Below, piece after piece: positions 54,246 to 64,000 of a stretch of DNA of 64,000 nt (positions within the stretch are counted from its first letter, which is position 1; each line of letters begins with the position of its first letter). A program made the position numbers and the translations under genes. The notes beneath the pieces are model-generated. The model was not told the origin of the DNA and did not search any database. It worked only from the letters and a program-made list of their open reading frames with translations. The stretch is taken from NCBI GenBank assembly GCA_907164885.2, contig OU015496.1:109600707-109664706 (forward strand), in the 5' to 3' direction. Origin of the DNA: Dolomedes plantarius. Taxonomy: Eukaryota > Arthropoda > Arachnida > Araneae > Dolomedidae.

Positions 54246-54817
54246 TGTCATGAACCCTCTTTCTAACACCGGTTCACTTAGGTTCTTTCTATGGCCTAGG
54301 GACAAATGAGGTCGTGCAAAAATGAGTCGTCACTGAACCAGACGAACAAAAATTTATTTACAGATTTAACATTTAAACAGTTTCACACATAACATAAAAA
54401 TTGAAGAAAACTCTGCACGAGGTGGGCAAGCCTGCAATATCTTACCAGACCTCGGCTATCCTACACTCTAATCTAGTTACCGATCAATTAATTAACTGGA
54501 GGCGAGACAAGCCTGCTTTAATCTTGCCAGGCCTCCTGAAACTACTCTCAAAGATTCTCTTTCTCTATCTTAATTTGAATTACCAAGTAATTACCTAACC
54601 AGAGGTGAGACAAGCCTTCTTAAATCTCGCCAAACCTCTGTTCTGTACCAGAAACACTCTCCTTCTGTCCCTTTCTTACAGACTCCCCGCGATCCGCAGC
54701 ACCCCTCGTGGGTTCAACGCCCCCGCAGCCAAACCTCTGATTGGTAGAGGGGTGGGGGAATCACGGGGCACAACATTTTCGCTTTAACCAGCGCTACGTT
54801 TCAAACATTACACTACA
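54246..54817 (-). mobile_element. solo LTR with 5-base duplication
   Basis: 572 bases, TGTCATG...ACTACA on plus (TGTAGTG...ATGACA on minus), flanked by AGTAC (54241-54245, 54818-54822). The duplicate unit has a single AGTAC at the same place (57634-57638). AATAAA on the minus strand near 54349-54356 suggests minus orientation. It holds three related hairpins (54418, 54498, 54601). No internal retrotransposon sequence remains, so it arose by LTR-LTR recombination. Confidence 0.92.
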
Positions 54818-55354
54818 AGTACCGAAAAAGAAATTTTATAACTTACATATTATAATTATATCTAAAAAGTTTAACAATAAGAAATGAAATTCATATATTT
54901 AAAAATATGAAAAGAGAAGCTTAGTTTCAGAGCATCAATTGAGAGCAAGCACATCCTAATGATGCTCAGAAAGTTTTTTTTTTTTTTTTCAGTCAAAAAG
55001 TATAAGCATCTAAGCTGCCCTCAGTCATTTTTTTACATATGTGCACCTTTTTAGATGTTTGCTTTTCGATGTATCTAGAGGATTATTTTATTTTGATATA
55101 AAGCTACTAAATATGATAAATATTTATGAATCCTTTCATCACTTTTAGAAATATTTCTCTCAAAAAAGGAAATTATAATGTTACGACTAAAGAAGTTTTA
55201 AACAATCTTAAGGAATAAGCATACAACTTACAAGATTTCTTAAACTGAGCTCAAGAAGTATCCTTCATTTGAAAAGAAACTTTAAAAAATTTTTTTTTCA
55301 TGCATCAAGAATAAAAATATTTTTTAAATATTAAAAACAAAAGTTTTGACTTAC

Positions 55355-55426
55355 CTGTCTTGAGGTACTTTACATAAGCCAAATTTTCCTCATGAGTATC
55401 TTTTACATTAGATGTAAAGTTATTTT
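55355..55426 (-). CDS. SENP-like gene, duplicated 72-base exon, copy 1
   Basis: Encodes ENNFTSNVKDTHEENLAYVK and YLKT. Acceptor GGGTTTTAG, donor GTAAGT. It starts with two bases of a split codon and ends with one, so its length (72) is a multiple of three and it can be included or skipped without a frame change. It joins the exon at 52873 in phase. The function of this segment upstream of the protease domain is unknown. Confidence 0.75.
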
Positions 55427-56720
55427 CTAAAACCCAGGATACTACAATATGAAACAAATTTTTAAATAAGCTTCAAATTAATGAAGGTTGCTCACTTCTC
55501 TTTGAATTCTTTTTCAAACAAGTAAAAGAACCTCAAGCAAGCAGAAAGAAAGTTATTATGCTATCACACATGCACTTGCTAAATTGGTTAAGTCCATAAA
55601 ACAAAAAGTAGAGAAATTTATAAAATAATATACATTTTTTTTTTAAATTTTCTGTAGATATAAATTCAAATAAACATTGTAGAATGCATTATTGCAGGTG
55701 TAGCTTTTATCTGACAACATATAAAATCTATAAGATAGAATATCCTTGGAGTAATCATTATTACAATTTTGGCATGACTAAGGAACTTAATTGATTTGGA
55801 AAGTGAAATAAAGTAATAACATCCAATTAAGTTTTCAAAGTTTTTTTTACTACAGAAAAAAAAAATTGAAATAGTTGTTTAATAATTCACAAGTACTTAC
55901 TTCTGCAGCAGTTAGACTGTAACTGACTCATTTATTTTACTTTTTTTGTGATGAAACAACACTAAACGATTTACCATTATCATCACGTACTTACTTCTAC
56001 ATTTGAATGGCATTATTGTGAAGAGTTTATATTAGAGTATGGACGTAACTTGATTGGCTTCTGAAAAAAGTTACTTATTCACTGGACAAAAAAAATTTTT
56101 TGTCATTGAGTGGTGTTAATCCTTATTATTTGGGAAATTTATTATGAATGTAAAAAAATTAGGTGTTAATCAAGTGCTTTGACACTAAAATTTCAAAAAA
56201 AGGACTTTCACAAAATGATTTGGCTTGTGAATAACTCATATATCAAACAGAGCAGAACAGAATTTGTTCAGTTTATGATATGAATAGCACTAATATCCAA
56301 CCACACTAAAAAAAGTGGAAATTAAGATGAGACGACCCTAGCCCTTTATTACCCCCCCCCCCCCATACACACACACACTACCCAAAAAAATGCTCCTTTC
56401 ACATTTAACAGACAAATGTGAAGATTGAAAATCTCTCTCCCTCTTTCAAACAAATAAACAAAAAAGCTACTGTAAGAGAATTCATGCTTCCTCCAGAATA
56501 ATTAATCCACATTAATAGAGAGTCAATGAGCTCTAAGGATTAGAGCCTCTTAGAATGCAGTTGACAGGTAGCAATAACATATTATAAGTAAAATTTAATT
56601 TAATTTAATTTTCAATTAATTCCTAGAAACAAGCCAAATATTGGTCAGATACTTTAATTGTGCAACATTTCAATAATACATTTTCTTTTTGAAAATGCAA
56701 CTGGAAACTAAAAGTACTTA

Positions 56721-57490
56721 TCTACATATATAAAACAGTTCCATAACTGACTGACTGACTGACATATAACACACAGACCAAACAGCTGGACCTAAAGGGC
56801 TGAAATTTTGCATGGCGATTTTTCTTATAGTGAAGGGGTGCACTAAGAGAGATTTTTGAAAAAATTTTCTTAGATTTTTTAAATTAAATTTTTAAGCTGT
56901 TTTTGTAACATTCTTTAAAGTTTACATTTAAAATAATAATTTGAGGGTTATAAAATTTATATCACAAGAAAGATTATAAAAATTCCTTTAAAATGAAATC
57001 TTTTTCGAATCTTTACCTCCATTTTCTGATTTTTGGTAAATTTTTAAAGATTAACTTTTAGAATTTAATTTATTAAATGCAGATCATGTGGTTTCTTTTC
57101 TTTTTGTGATACTTTAAACAAATTTAGCGTAACGTACATAAAAACGAAATCAAGAAAAAAAATTTTTTTTCTTGCTAATGTAGTAGACGATTGGACATTA
57201 TCCAAAAAGTACAGTAAAAGAAATGTTCCCGAAACTGTACTATATTCTTTAGTATGTTCTATTAGATTTAATTTGAATATTTTCTTCATTATTTTGTCTA
57301 TAAAAATATCCATTATGATTTTTTTTATAAATATATTTTTTTGTTTTTTTTTACATCAATTGCATACATTGATCATTGTATTTATTATAGATATATATAT
57401 ATATATATATATTTTTGGCATTAATTACATACATTGACCATTGTATTTAATTTGAATGTACTCTGTAGCAAAGTACGGGTTTTCAGCTAG
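56721..57490 (+). mobile_element. non-autonomous Helitron, copy 3
   Basis: Begins TCTACATATATAAAACAG after A56720 and ends GGGTTTTCAGCTAG before T57491. Unit 1 of the duplication reads CTTATTACAG at this point (54084-54093), the undisturbed A-T target. The 3' hairpin GTACT...AGTAC lies at 57458-57476. 770 bases, non-coding. Confidence 0.95.
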
Positions 57491-57883
57491 TTACAGTATA
57501 AAACTTGTGTACATCACTGTAATTGAAATTTACTAATCTAAAAACAAAATTTTATTTCACAGTAGACTTTCTTTAAAACTGTGGGAATAAATTGACTTTA
57601 ATAAACTACTTAAAAGTTTCACAAAATTTCAGCAGTACTGAAAAATAATTTTTATAATTTGCATACTATAATTATATCTGAAAAAAAATATTTAAATAAC
57701 AAATAAAATTCTTATATTTGAAAATTTCAAAAGAGAAGTTCCAGAGCATCACATCAGAACACACCCCACTGATGCTAAGAAAATAATTTTCTTCAGTAAA
57801 ATAGAAAAGCATCAAAGTTACCCTGAGTTATTTTTTACTTAAGTGTAACTATATTTTTGGTTTGTTTTTGCATGTGTCTAGAG

Positions 57884-58138
57884 CAGGGGTAGGCAATTGT
57901 TTTGGCTCAGAGGCTTTTGTAGAAGCGGAGATTAGCGGAGGGCTGCACCTTTTAAAATTATTGCATTTATTAGTTAACTTTGCATTTCAGAAAAGGTATA
58001 AATTTTATCATAAAAATCAATAAATATAAATTAAATAAAATATTGGCAAATTTTCTGGCTGTCTTGGAGTTTTTAGCTATCTTTGGCACTTTTTCTGACT
58101 GTCTTGGTGGACCACGGGCCGCAATTTGCCCACCCCTG
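57884..58138. mobile_element. hAT MITE with paralogous empty site
   Basis: 255 bases, ends CAGGGGTAGGCAATTG and the reverse complement of CAATTTGCCCACCCCTG, with the 8-base duplication GTCTAGAG (57876-57883, 58139-58146). The duplicate unit has a single GTATCTAGAGG near 55070. Confidence 0.95.
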
Positions 58139-58232
58139 GTCTAGAGGATAATTTTATTTCAATATATAATTATTAAATATAATTAATATTTATGAATACT
58201 TTCAGTGTTTTGATAAATACTGTGTGTGTGTG

Positions 58233-58500
58233 TGTGTGTGGCTTATTCCACCCGCTCTAGCCATAGGCTAGACCAGGTCCATGAGGCCAAAAGTTACTAT
58301 GAAATCACTAACAAGCAAAGGGTCTCTATAAATATCCTCCTTGGCAAGCCCCAGGCAGTTTAGAATATGGCCAGGAGAGGCTTCAGCAGTATTGCACTTG
58401 AGCAAAAAGGGAAAGATTTTTGCCCCTGATTGTAAACAAGACTTTTTAGGTGTCCACTAGCAAATCTACTAATGGTGGTCTGCATCCTTCTGTTGCCCTT
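58233..58500 (-). pseudogene. tail of a LINE ORF2, type 2
   Basis: The minus strand reads TTISRFASGHLKSLVYNQG and, after frame changes, ASPGHILNCLGLAKEDIYRD and FIVTFGLMDLV followed by a stop near 58275. The S-GH-x-(K/R), C, H-x-L-x-C pattern and the MDLV ending recall the C terminus of a LINE family common in spiders (memory). A (GT)n run at 58221-58240 adjoins its 3' end. Absent from unit 1, so inserted after the duplication. Confidence 0.6.
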
Positions 58501-58702
58501 CTTTAATAAAAGAAAGCATTGTAATGCTATCATCTAAAAAAATTTAAAACAAAATCTTAAGGAATAAACATACATCTCACAGGATTTCTTTAACTGACCT
58601 CAATAAGAATCCTTCCTTTAAAAAGAAACTTTAATAAATTATTTCTTACAAATTAAGATTAGAAATATTTTTCAAACATTGAAAATAAAATTTTTGACTT
58701 AC

Positions 58703-58773
58703 CTGTCTTCAGGTACTTTAAATAGGCCCAATTTTCATCATGAGTATGTTTTATATCAGACTCCGTATCAGAT
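58703..58773 (-). pseudogene. SENP-like gene, duplicated exon, copy 2 (71 bases)
   Basis: Encodes SDTESDIKHTHDENWAYLKY and LKT, closely related to the exon at 55355. Acceptor TTGTTATAG and donor GTAAGT are kept, but the exon is 71 bases, one fewer than its copy, so it is no longer frame-neutral. It could still be used if the preceding exon ends in a different phase. I call it a probable non-functional or alternative exon. Confidence 0.6.
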
Positions 58774-58790
58774 CTATAACAAGTTCTTAC

Positions 58791-60574
58791 CTTAGGTACA
58801 AATCCAAATGATAGTGTTTCATTAATATATACAGAGATAGATTTTAAAAATCATTTAAATGATAGCCAGTTATTTCTAAAAACTCTATCATTTTAATTCA
58901 ATATTTTTATCCCTGTAAATGATAAGATTGCAACATCACAATAAATGTGTGGTAATTGTATTGATGTAACTATATGTTAGAGAGACGAATTCATTGTTTT
59001 CATGGTTACATTTTGGGTCTTGGCGATTTCTGATCGAGTTAATTTTTTTTTTTTTGTTGTGAAGTTTCTCTCTGTGGTTAAATCTATGCCCTCCTGACTA
59101 AATATTAGCAATAGTTAATGTAAAGTAATGTATTTCCATCTCATGCACCTCGGACATCTGGTTTCTAGCCGCTAAAGTGCTTTTTTTTTTTTTTTTTTTT
59201 TTCTCCCACGTGGTCAGTTGTTGTTTCTCGAAATATACATTTTAGCCATTTGCAAGTTTAAAAGCTTTAAAAATCCTTTTTTAGTATGTTCAAAACTAAA
59301 TTTCTTCTTTCAAGTTAATTCGGTGAGTTTGCAGTAAGTTTCTCTCTCTCCCTATAGAATTTTAAGTAATTTCAGTAACTCTAAGTTATGTTGGCAATTT
59401 ATTTAGTGCTCCGCATAGTGATTTCAAAATGGCGGATGCTGCTAAAAATAGCCATCTTGTTTCAATTTTCCCGGCATCCGAAATCGGGCAATTCGAGAAG
59501 AAAGGCGGAGCTTCAGCTGATCATGTGAGGTCGCATACGTGGTCAGAGCCAATGAAAAAAGTTTTTTGTGATGTCAGACGCAGTGACCGGTCACTTTTTG
59601 GGCAGGTTTTTTTTTCTAGAGGAGATCGGCAGATGCTGGCTACCGGTGGTAAAAAATAAGACAGGTGATCTGAGGCTGCTCGGCAGAAAAGGAAGAAAAC
59701 GGTGAGTGTCGGAAAGCAACTAGTGCGGGATGCACCCAGAGAAGATATTTCGTATGGGTCGGAGACCCTCCACCTATTTTAAATAAGAAGTTCCAGGGGA
59801 GTGTTAAAGAAGACGAAACGGCCCCTTCAAAGTGCATCAACGTCTCCTCAAAGTTGCTTTTATATTTAGTAGAGAGGCAATGGGTCGTCGCACCCTACCT
59901 AAATCTTATCTCCACGTGAAAATTCTTCATTGTACTGCCCGCTAGAGGCCAGGATGTCCAGCCAGATAAGCATCTAACTTTAAATCTCCTTTGCTTTGCA
60001 ACTTTATTTTTTTTGCATTTTTTCTTCTTCCCTTTTTTTTTTTTTGTGTTCATGTTGCATTTTGATTGTTTAATGCGAAAGATCTTGAGCTTGTGCCGGA
60101 AATTTGTAAAGTGGAACTTTAGTATCTAGTGATAACCTATTTGTATGACGTCAACTTAAGTTTTTTTTTTTTTTTGTTTTTTTTTAAACTTTATGCTTTA
60201 CTATATGATTTTTATGATTTAATTAAACTTAATTTCTTTGGGGCCAAATCTTGTGTATTGTCATGTTTGTTGGAGTCTTGACTTGGGTGATTTTTCCTTA
60301 CAGCATTGCAGAGAAACCTTGGAGACGAGTCTCGAGGGTAATTGCGGCCTGAATTCTTCAAATTTAAAATTTATTGTAACATCTCTAATATGCAACTCAA
60401 TATACAACCACGACAAATGCAGATCTTCGGCTTAAAAACAAGCATATGGTACTCTGAACAAATAAGTTTGAATGAGTCATCAGGAGAGTGCAATATCCTT
60501 AATTTTGGAATAATACCCTTAATTTTAGACAATTTCCCTTTGGAAAATATCAAATTTTGTGATACTTTTAGAAA
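58791..60574. other. non-coding stretch, partly GC-richer
   Basis: Long T runs near 59040, 59180-59200 and 60160-60185. Between 59400 and 60000 the sequence is richer in CG dinucleotides and contains an ATG in a good context (59429, TTCAAAATGGCGG) opening a 76-residue frame with no known motif. Might be a promoter or first exon, on either strand; unproven. Confidence 0.3.
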
Positions 60575-60980
60575 TTATTTGTTTATATATATATATATAT
60601 ATATATATAAATTATCTGTTTCAATACATAATTTGGGGAAATTATATCTTTCAAAATACACTTTTAGAAATTATTTATTTTGATATGTTATTTTGAAAAT
60701 TTAAGTTTTTTAAAATGAGCTTTTGGATATAATTTGTTTCAAACTTTACTTCTGAAAATCATCCATTTCAAAATATACTTTAGGAAATCAAAATATACTT
60801 TTGAAATCATCTGTGTCAAAACACACATTAGGAAATTCTTTGCTTCTTAAGAAAATCCTCTGTTTCAAAATAAACTTTTTGAAATCATCTGTTTTAAAAT
60901 ATACTTTTGGAAATCGACTGTTTCAAAATATATATTTGGAAATTATCAGTTTCAAATTCAAACTATATTAGCTAGCTATT
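60575..60980. repeat. AT-rich minisatellite, block 1
   Basis: Imperfect repeats of about 30-35 bases built on TTTGGAAATTATTTGTTTC-like units followed by AAAATATA. Confidence 0.75.
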
Positions 60981-61196
60981 GATATCAGAAGACAAGTGTT
61001 CAAACGTTTTTCTCATTTTCAGATTTTTCAATTTATCTTTTCTTTAATTATTAATTCTTATTTTAAAAATTACATATTTGTACCTCGCAAAATTTGTAAT
61101 TACTTTCATATATTTCACACAAAATTTCTTAAATTTTTATTTTGGATGCAGATTTTTCTATTTAGTTATTATAATGTGTATAACTTTAATTAAATA

Positions 61197-61912
61197 CAGT
61201 GGAGTCCCGATAATCTGAACTTTGATAATCCAAAAGTCCACTTCATCCAAAATGAAAAGTTTTAAAGAACTAAGTTTTCAATGAAACCACGGTGGTAATA
61301 TAAAGTATATTTCTAAAAATTACAAGAAATTCAAAGTTAGACAATGTACTGAACAAATTATTACTGAACTTCATTGGTTTGAAAAAATCTGTTAACTTTT
61401 TTTGTCAAAGAGAAGAATACCTCTCCCTTGAAGCCAAATTACGCTAACGCGTCAGAAAAATGCTGACTGCTGGGTCAAGGCCGAGTGTTGCTCAATGTAG
61501 TGTAGCTCTACACTAAATGAAACCGCGGTGTCTGTGTAGGATACCCTTTGTCACTGTCACCGTCTGCTTTACCTTAACTCTTGTCTGAGAAATTGACAGA
61601 TTCTTTCAAAACCATTTCAACAATCTGCTGATCATATAAATCCAACTCTCGAGCGCTGTGATGTATTGTTAGAACAACTTACACTCTACTGTACTGTACT
61701 ATGCAGCATTCCGCTCTCTTACCACCCATTTCATACCAAGAATTGGTTATGTTTAGACAGACCTTATAAAATAAACTGTGTAATCACACGTAATATGTAA
61801 TATTTATCTAATCACACATTATTATGTAATTTAAGTTTATTTTAAGAAAGATTTTGCTTAATCTGAAAATGGTCTGGTCCCAATCATTTCTCGAATTATC
61901 GTGACTCCACTG
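61197..61912. mobile_element. Tigger/pogo-like element, internally deleted
   Basis: 716 bases with ends CAGTGGAGTCCCGATAATC and the reverse complement of TTATCGTGACTCCACTG, flanked by TA (61195-61196, 61913-61914). No clear coding remains; a minus-strand YDQQIVEMVLKES near 61630 could be a trace of transposase. Confidence 0.85.
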
Positions 61913-61924
61913 TATACATTTTCA

Positions 61925-62440
61925 AATATATATATATTACCTGATGTTGTTTTAATTATGTGTTTCAAAATATAATCTTGGGAAATTATTTCTTTGAATA
62001 TATAATTTTGGAACATTTTTTTGTTTTGACACATAATTTTGGAATATCCTTCGTCTGAAAACATAATTTTCGGAAATTATTTGTTTCAATGCATAATTTG
62101 GGGAAATTATTTGTTTCAATGTATAATTTGGGGAAATTATCTGTTTTGAAATATAATTTTAGCTATATTTTTAATCTGTACTGAAATATAATTTTGGGAG
62201 ATTATTTGTTTCAAAATTAATTTTGGGATATTATTTATTTCGATATAAAATTTTGGGAAATTATCTGCTTTGATATATAAATTTGGGACATTGCTTGTTT
62301 TGATATATAATTTTAAAAAATTATCTGTTCTGACAAATTTTCAGAATATATTACCTGTTTTAAAATATAATTTGAGGAAATTATCTGTTTAGAAATATAA
62401 CTAAGCAATATTATTTGTTTGAAAATATAATTTTCAGTTA
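61925..62440. repeat. AT-rich minisatellite, block 2
   Basis: Same kind of repeat as 60575-60980, units such as TAATTTTGGGAAATTATTTG, at least ten imperfect copies. The Tigger element lies between the two blocks. Confidence 0.8.
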
Positions 62441-62760
62441 ACTTTTTATCTATTTCTAGAACTCAAAATAGATTTTTGAAAATTTATTTATTTAGTTTAT
62501 GGTTACTTCAAGATGGAGTATTTCACCATGAAGGTTTTTATATGATTCTTATACAATTCAGAATATAAATTTTTCCTAGGTGTAAAATTTCACTTCTTTT
62601 ATAAAAATTCTTACATTATTACATTATATGTAAGAATTTTAAGAGTAAGCAAACTCATTTTTTTAGGGGGAGGGGTTATGTCTGGAAAGGGGAGTTGTGT
62701 TGGTTGAGAGTGCTACATTTATCTTTTGCTACATGTGGGATAATAAGACTAGGACCTATT
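62441..62760. other. duplicated intron sequence
   Basis: Part of a region resembling 50440-50720 (ACTTCAAGATGGAGTATTT against ACTTCAGGATGGAGTATTT), linked to the duplicated exon at 63860. Confidence 0.6.
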
Positions 62761-62768
62761 GCTTAAAG

Positions 62769-63524
62769 CAGCGTTTTCCAACCCTTATGCTACTACGCCT
62801 CCCCCCCAAATTTTTTTTTCCACGCCTCCCTAAAAGAAAAAAAAAATTTTCCACGTCTCCCTACCTTTTAATAGACATAATAATATAGACACTTTAAATA
62901 ATAACTTTATTACAAAGAATTAAAAACTACAATTAACAGAATAATAACAAGATTTTATTATAACAATACGAACATGCATATTTATTTTTAAATTAAATTA
63001 CTAATTAAACTACATCTAACACATCAAAATTTAATGCGAGGGTTGTTGTTTATTGACACAGTTTATTGAATCTTGGGGGCAATGTGGAGAGTGCCACTTG
63101 TAAGGCTTTTTCAACTATTAACCTGGTTCAATATTTGGTTTTCATTGCAGCCAGTGCCGAAAAGCCCATTTCACATAAATAAGATGTTACAAGCGGTAGA
63201 AGCACTTGCATTGCTTTGCAATACAAAGATTCATACTCTCCACTAAAATTCATCCAAAATTGAATGATTTCATTTTGGAACTTTTGTTTTAGTGAGCTAT
63301 CGCATTCAATTCAGCTATTGCTACAATTCTATCAATTTTTCTTTATCAATGATTCTCAACTCGAATTCATCTATTTATAGATATCATGGTTTATTCGTCT
63401 ATTCATAAATATTATGGTTTATTCATTTATTTATTGATATTATGGTATGAACATTGATTTTTTATTAAAAAGTTTTGGCACCTCCCCTGGCAATAGTCCG
63501 CACCTCCCAGGTTGGAATCCTCTG
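62769..63524 (-). mobile_element. hAT transposon, internally deleted, ZBED-like
   Basis: 756 bases, ends CAGCGTTTTCCAACCC and the reverse complement of GGTTGGAATCCTCTG, with the 8-base duplication GCTTAAAG (62761-62768, 63525-63532). Confidence 0.93.
63121..63200 (-). pseudogene. hAT transposase C-terminal remnant
   Basis: The minus strand encodes VTSYLCEMGFSALAAMKTKY followed by a stop. S-Y-x-C-E-x-x-F-S-A-x-x-x-x-K-T-K-Y is the core of the hAT C-terminal dimerisation domain, in the version seen in ZBED5-like elements. The element's N-terminal and catalytic parts are gone. Confidence 0.8.
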
Positions 63525-63532
63525 GCTTAAAG

Positions 63533-63859
63533 CCAAGTCTAAAAGGCTACAAACATCCCTACCAACAGTGGGACTAGAACAGCAAGACTCTGGTACCTAA
63601 TTCCAGCAATTTGGCCATTATCTAGCTGTGTGTCTGTAGAGGAAATAAATGCAAAGAATGACAGATTCTATTTTCTTTACAAAATCTAAATATTATGATA
63701 GGAAACAGTATTACTTTCTAGAAAAGAATACTTTATAGAATACTTACCCTAATCAAGTACAATGGTATAATGCACATAACTCTTTTCTATTCTTTTAAGA
63801 ATGAAAAAAAAATGAAATAGTTGGTGGCAATTATGTGGGTAAGTTGAATTAATACTTAC
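63533..63859 (-). other. duplicated intron sequence
   Basis: Resembles 50620-50720 and 51260-51356 without the insertion at 50745 (shared AAATGCAAAGAA, ACAGATT, CTCTTTTCTATT). Confidence 0.65.
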
Positions 63860-63993
63860 TTAAAATAAAAGTCAGTCATACATTCATTTGGTATCTTTCC
63901 ATCAGCTAAGCGGGCAAGATCTTCATCATTTACAGAAATGTCTCCAAAAGTAGGATGAACTAAACTGTTAGAAGCTAACACTGGATGTGAGTT
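63860..63993 (-). CDS. second copy of the SENP LND exon, diverged
   Basis: A 134-base exon with acceptor TATAG and donor GTAAGT, encoding NSHPVLASNSLVHPTFGDIS and VNDEDLARLADGKIPNECMT, then DFYF. Length and phase are the same as the exon at 51357, and the open frame is kept. However, the conserved LND-x-IID block reads PNECMTD, losing the leucine and aspartate that line the substrate groove. It is part of a duplicated gene copy extending beyond the right edge, or a relic exon. No other catalytic exon follows it before the next SENP-related exons. Confidence 0.75.
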
Positions 63994-64000
63994 CTATAAA

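Larger units (their letters stand above)
53520..55440. repeat. segmental tandem duplication, unit 1
   Basis: Matches 55447-58790 in order: CAAGCTTCAAATTAAAGAAGG (53541) with AAGCTTCAAATTAATGAAGG (55465); the stretch 53778-53985 with 56395-56577; 54088-54245 with 57489-57637; 55213-55440 with 58561-58790. The last block includes a coding exon in each unit. Divergence is moderate (many substitutions and small indels). This unit carries a solo LTR that unit 2 lacks. Confidence 0.85.
55447..58790. repeat. segmental tandem duplication, unit 2
   Basis: Directly follows unit 1. Longer because it received a Helitron (56721), a hAT MITE (57884), a LINE tail (58233), and about 0.7 kb near 55580-56390 without a counterpart. 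Poly-C run at about 56351-56363. Confidence 0.85.

Overview
The window looks like a piece of an animal nuclear genome, most likely an arthropod and, from remembered resemblance of several repeat families, probably a spider (the taxon is inference). It is AT-rich with many simple repeats, no operon-like gene packing, GT/AG introns in its one recognisable host gene, and a dense layer of transposable elements (TEs). I see no rRNA, true tRNA, CRISPR or bacterial features.

Layout. 1-26 kb is a TE field: remnants of an unrecognised coding family, MITEs, a Tigger/pogo remnant, a TA-target transposon sitting inside a DUF4817-type transposase gene, tRNA-derived SINEs, one apparently intact Tc1-like transposon (10329-11738), two degenerate mariners lying side by side, a Tc1-like element split by a hAT MITE, a ~350 bp tandem repeat, hAT/Harbinger MITEs, Helitrons and an LTR-element remnant. 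27.5-64 kb carries, on the minus strand, exons of a host SENP6/SENP7-like (Ulp1-family) SUMO protease. The exons from 51490 down to 27586 join in phase and contain the His, Asp and Cys of the catalytic triad. Its introns hold a Helitron split by a piggyBac element (29.4-32.6 kb), SINEs, MITEs, and an RTE-like LINE (40.2-50.3 kb) into which a 6.9 kb LTR retrotransposon (41328-48246) has jumped in the opposite orientation.

Two things stand out. The LTR element has the domain order Gag-protease-integrase-reverse transcriptase-RNase H, with integrase before reverse transcriptase. That is the Gmr1-like arrangement, and its Gag resembles the SCAN domain. Second, 53.5-58.8 kb is a diverged tandem duplication of SENP sequence that includes a coding exon. 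Each copy received different TE insertions, so each copy shows the empty target sites of the other. This fixes the exact ends of a Helitron, a hAT MITE and a solo LTR without outside data. A further SENP exon copy lies at the right edge (63860-63993), so the host locus has been duplicated more than once.

Most TE genes are broken. The exception is the Tc1-like transposase at 10562-11602. All family names rest on motifs read by eye; no database search was possible.
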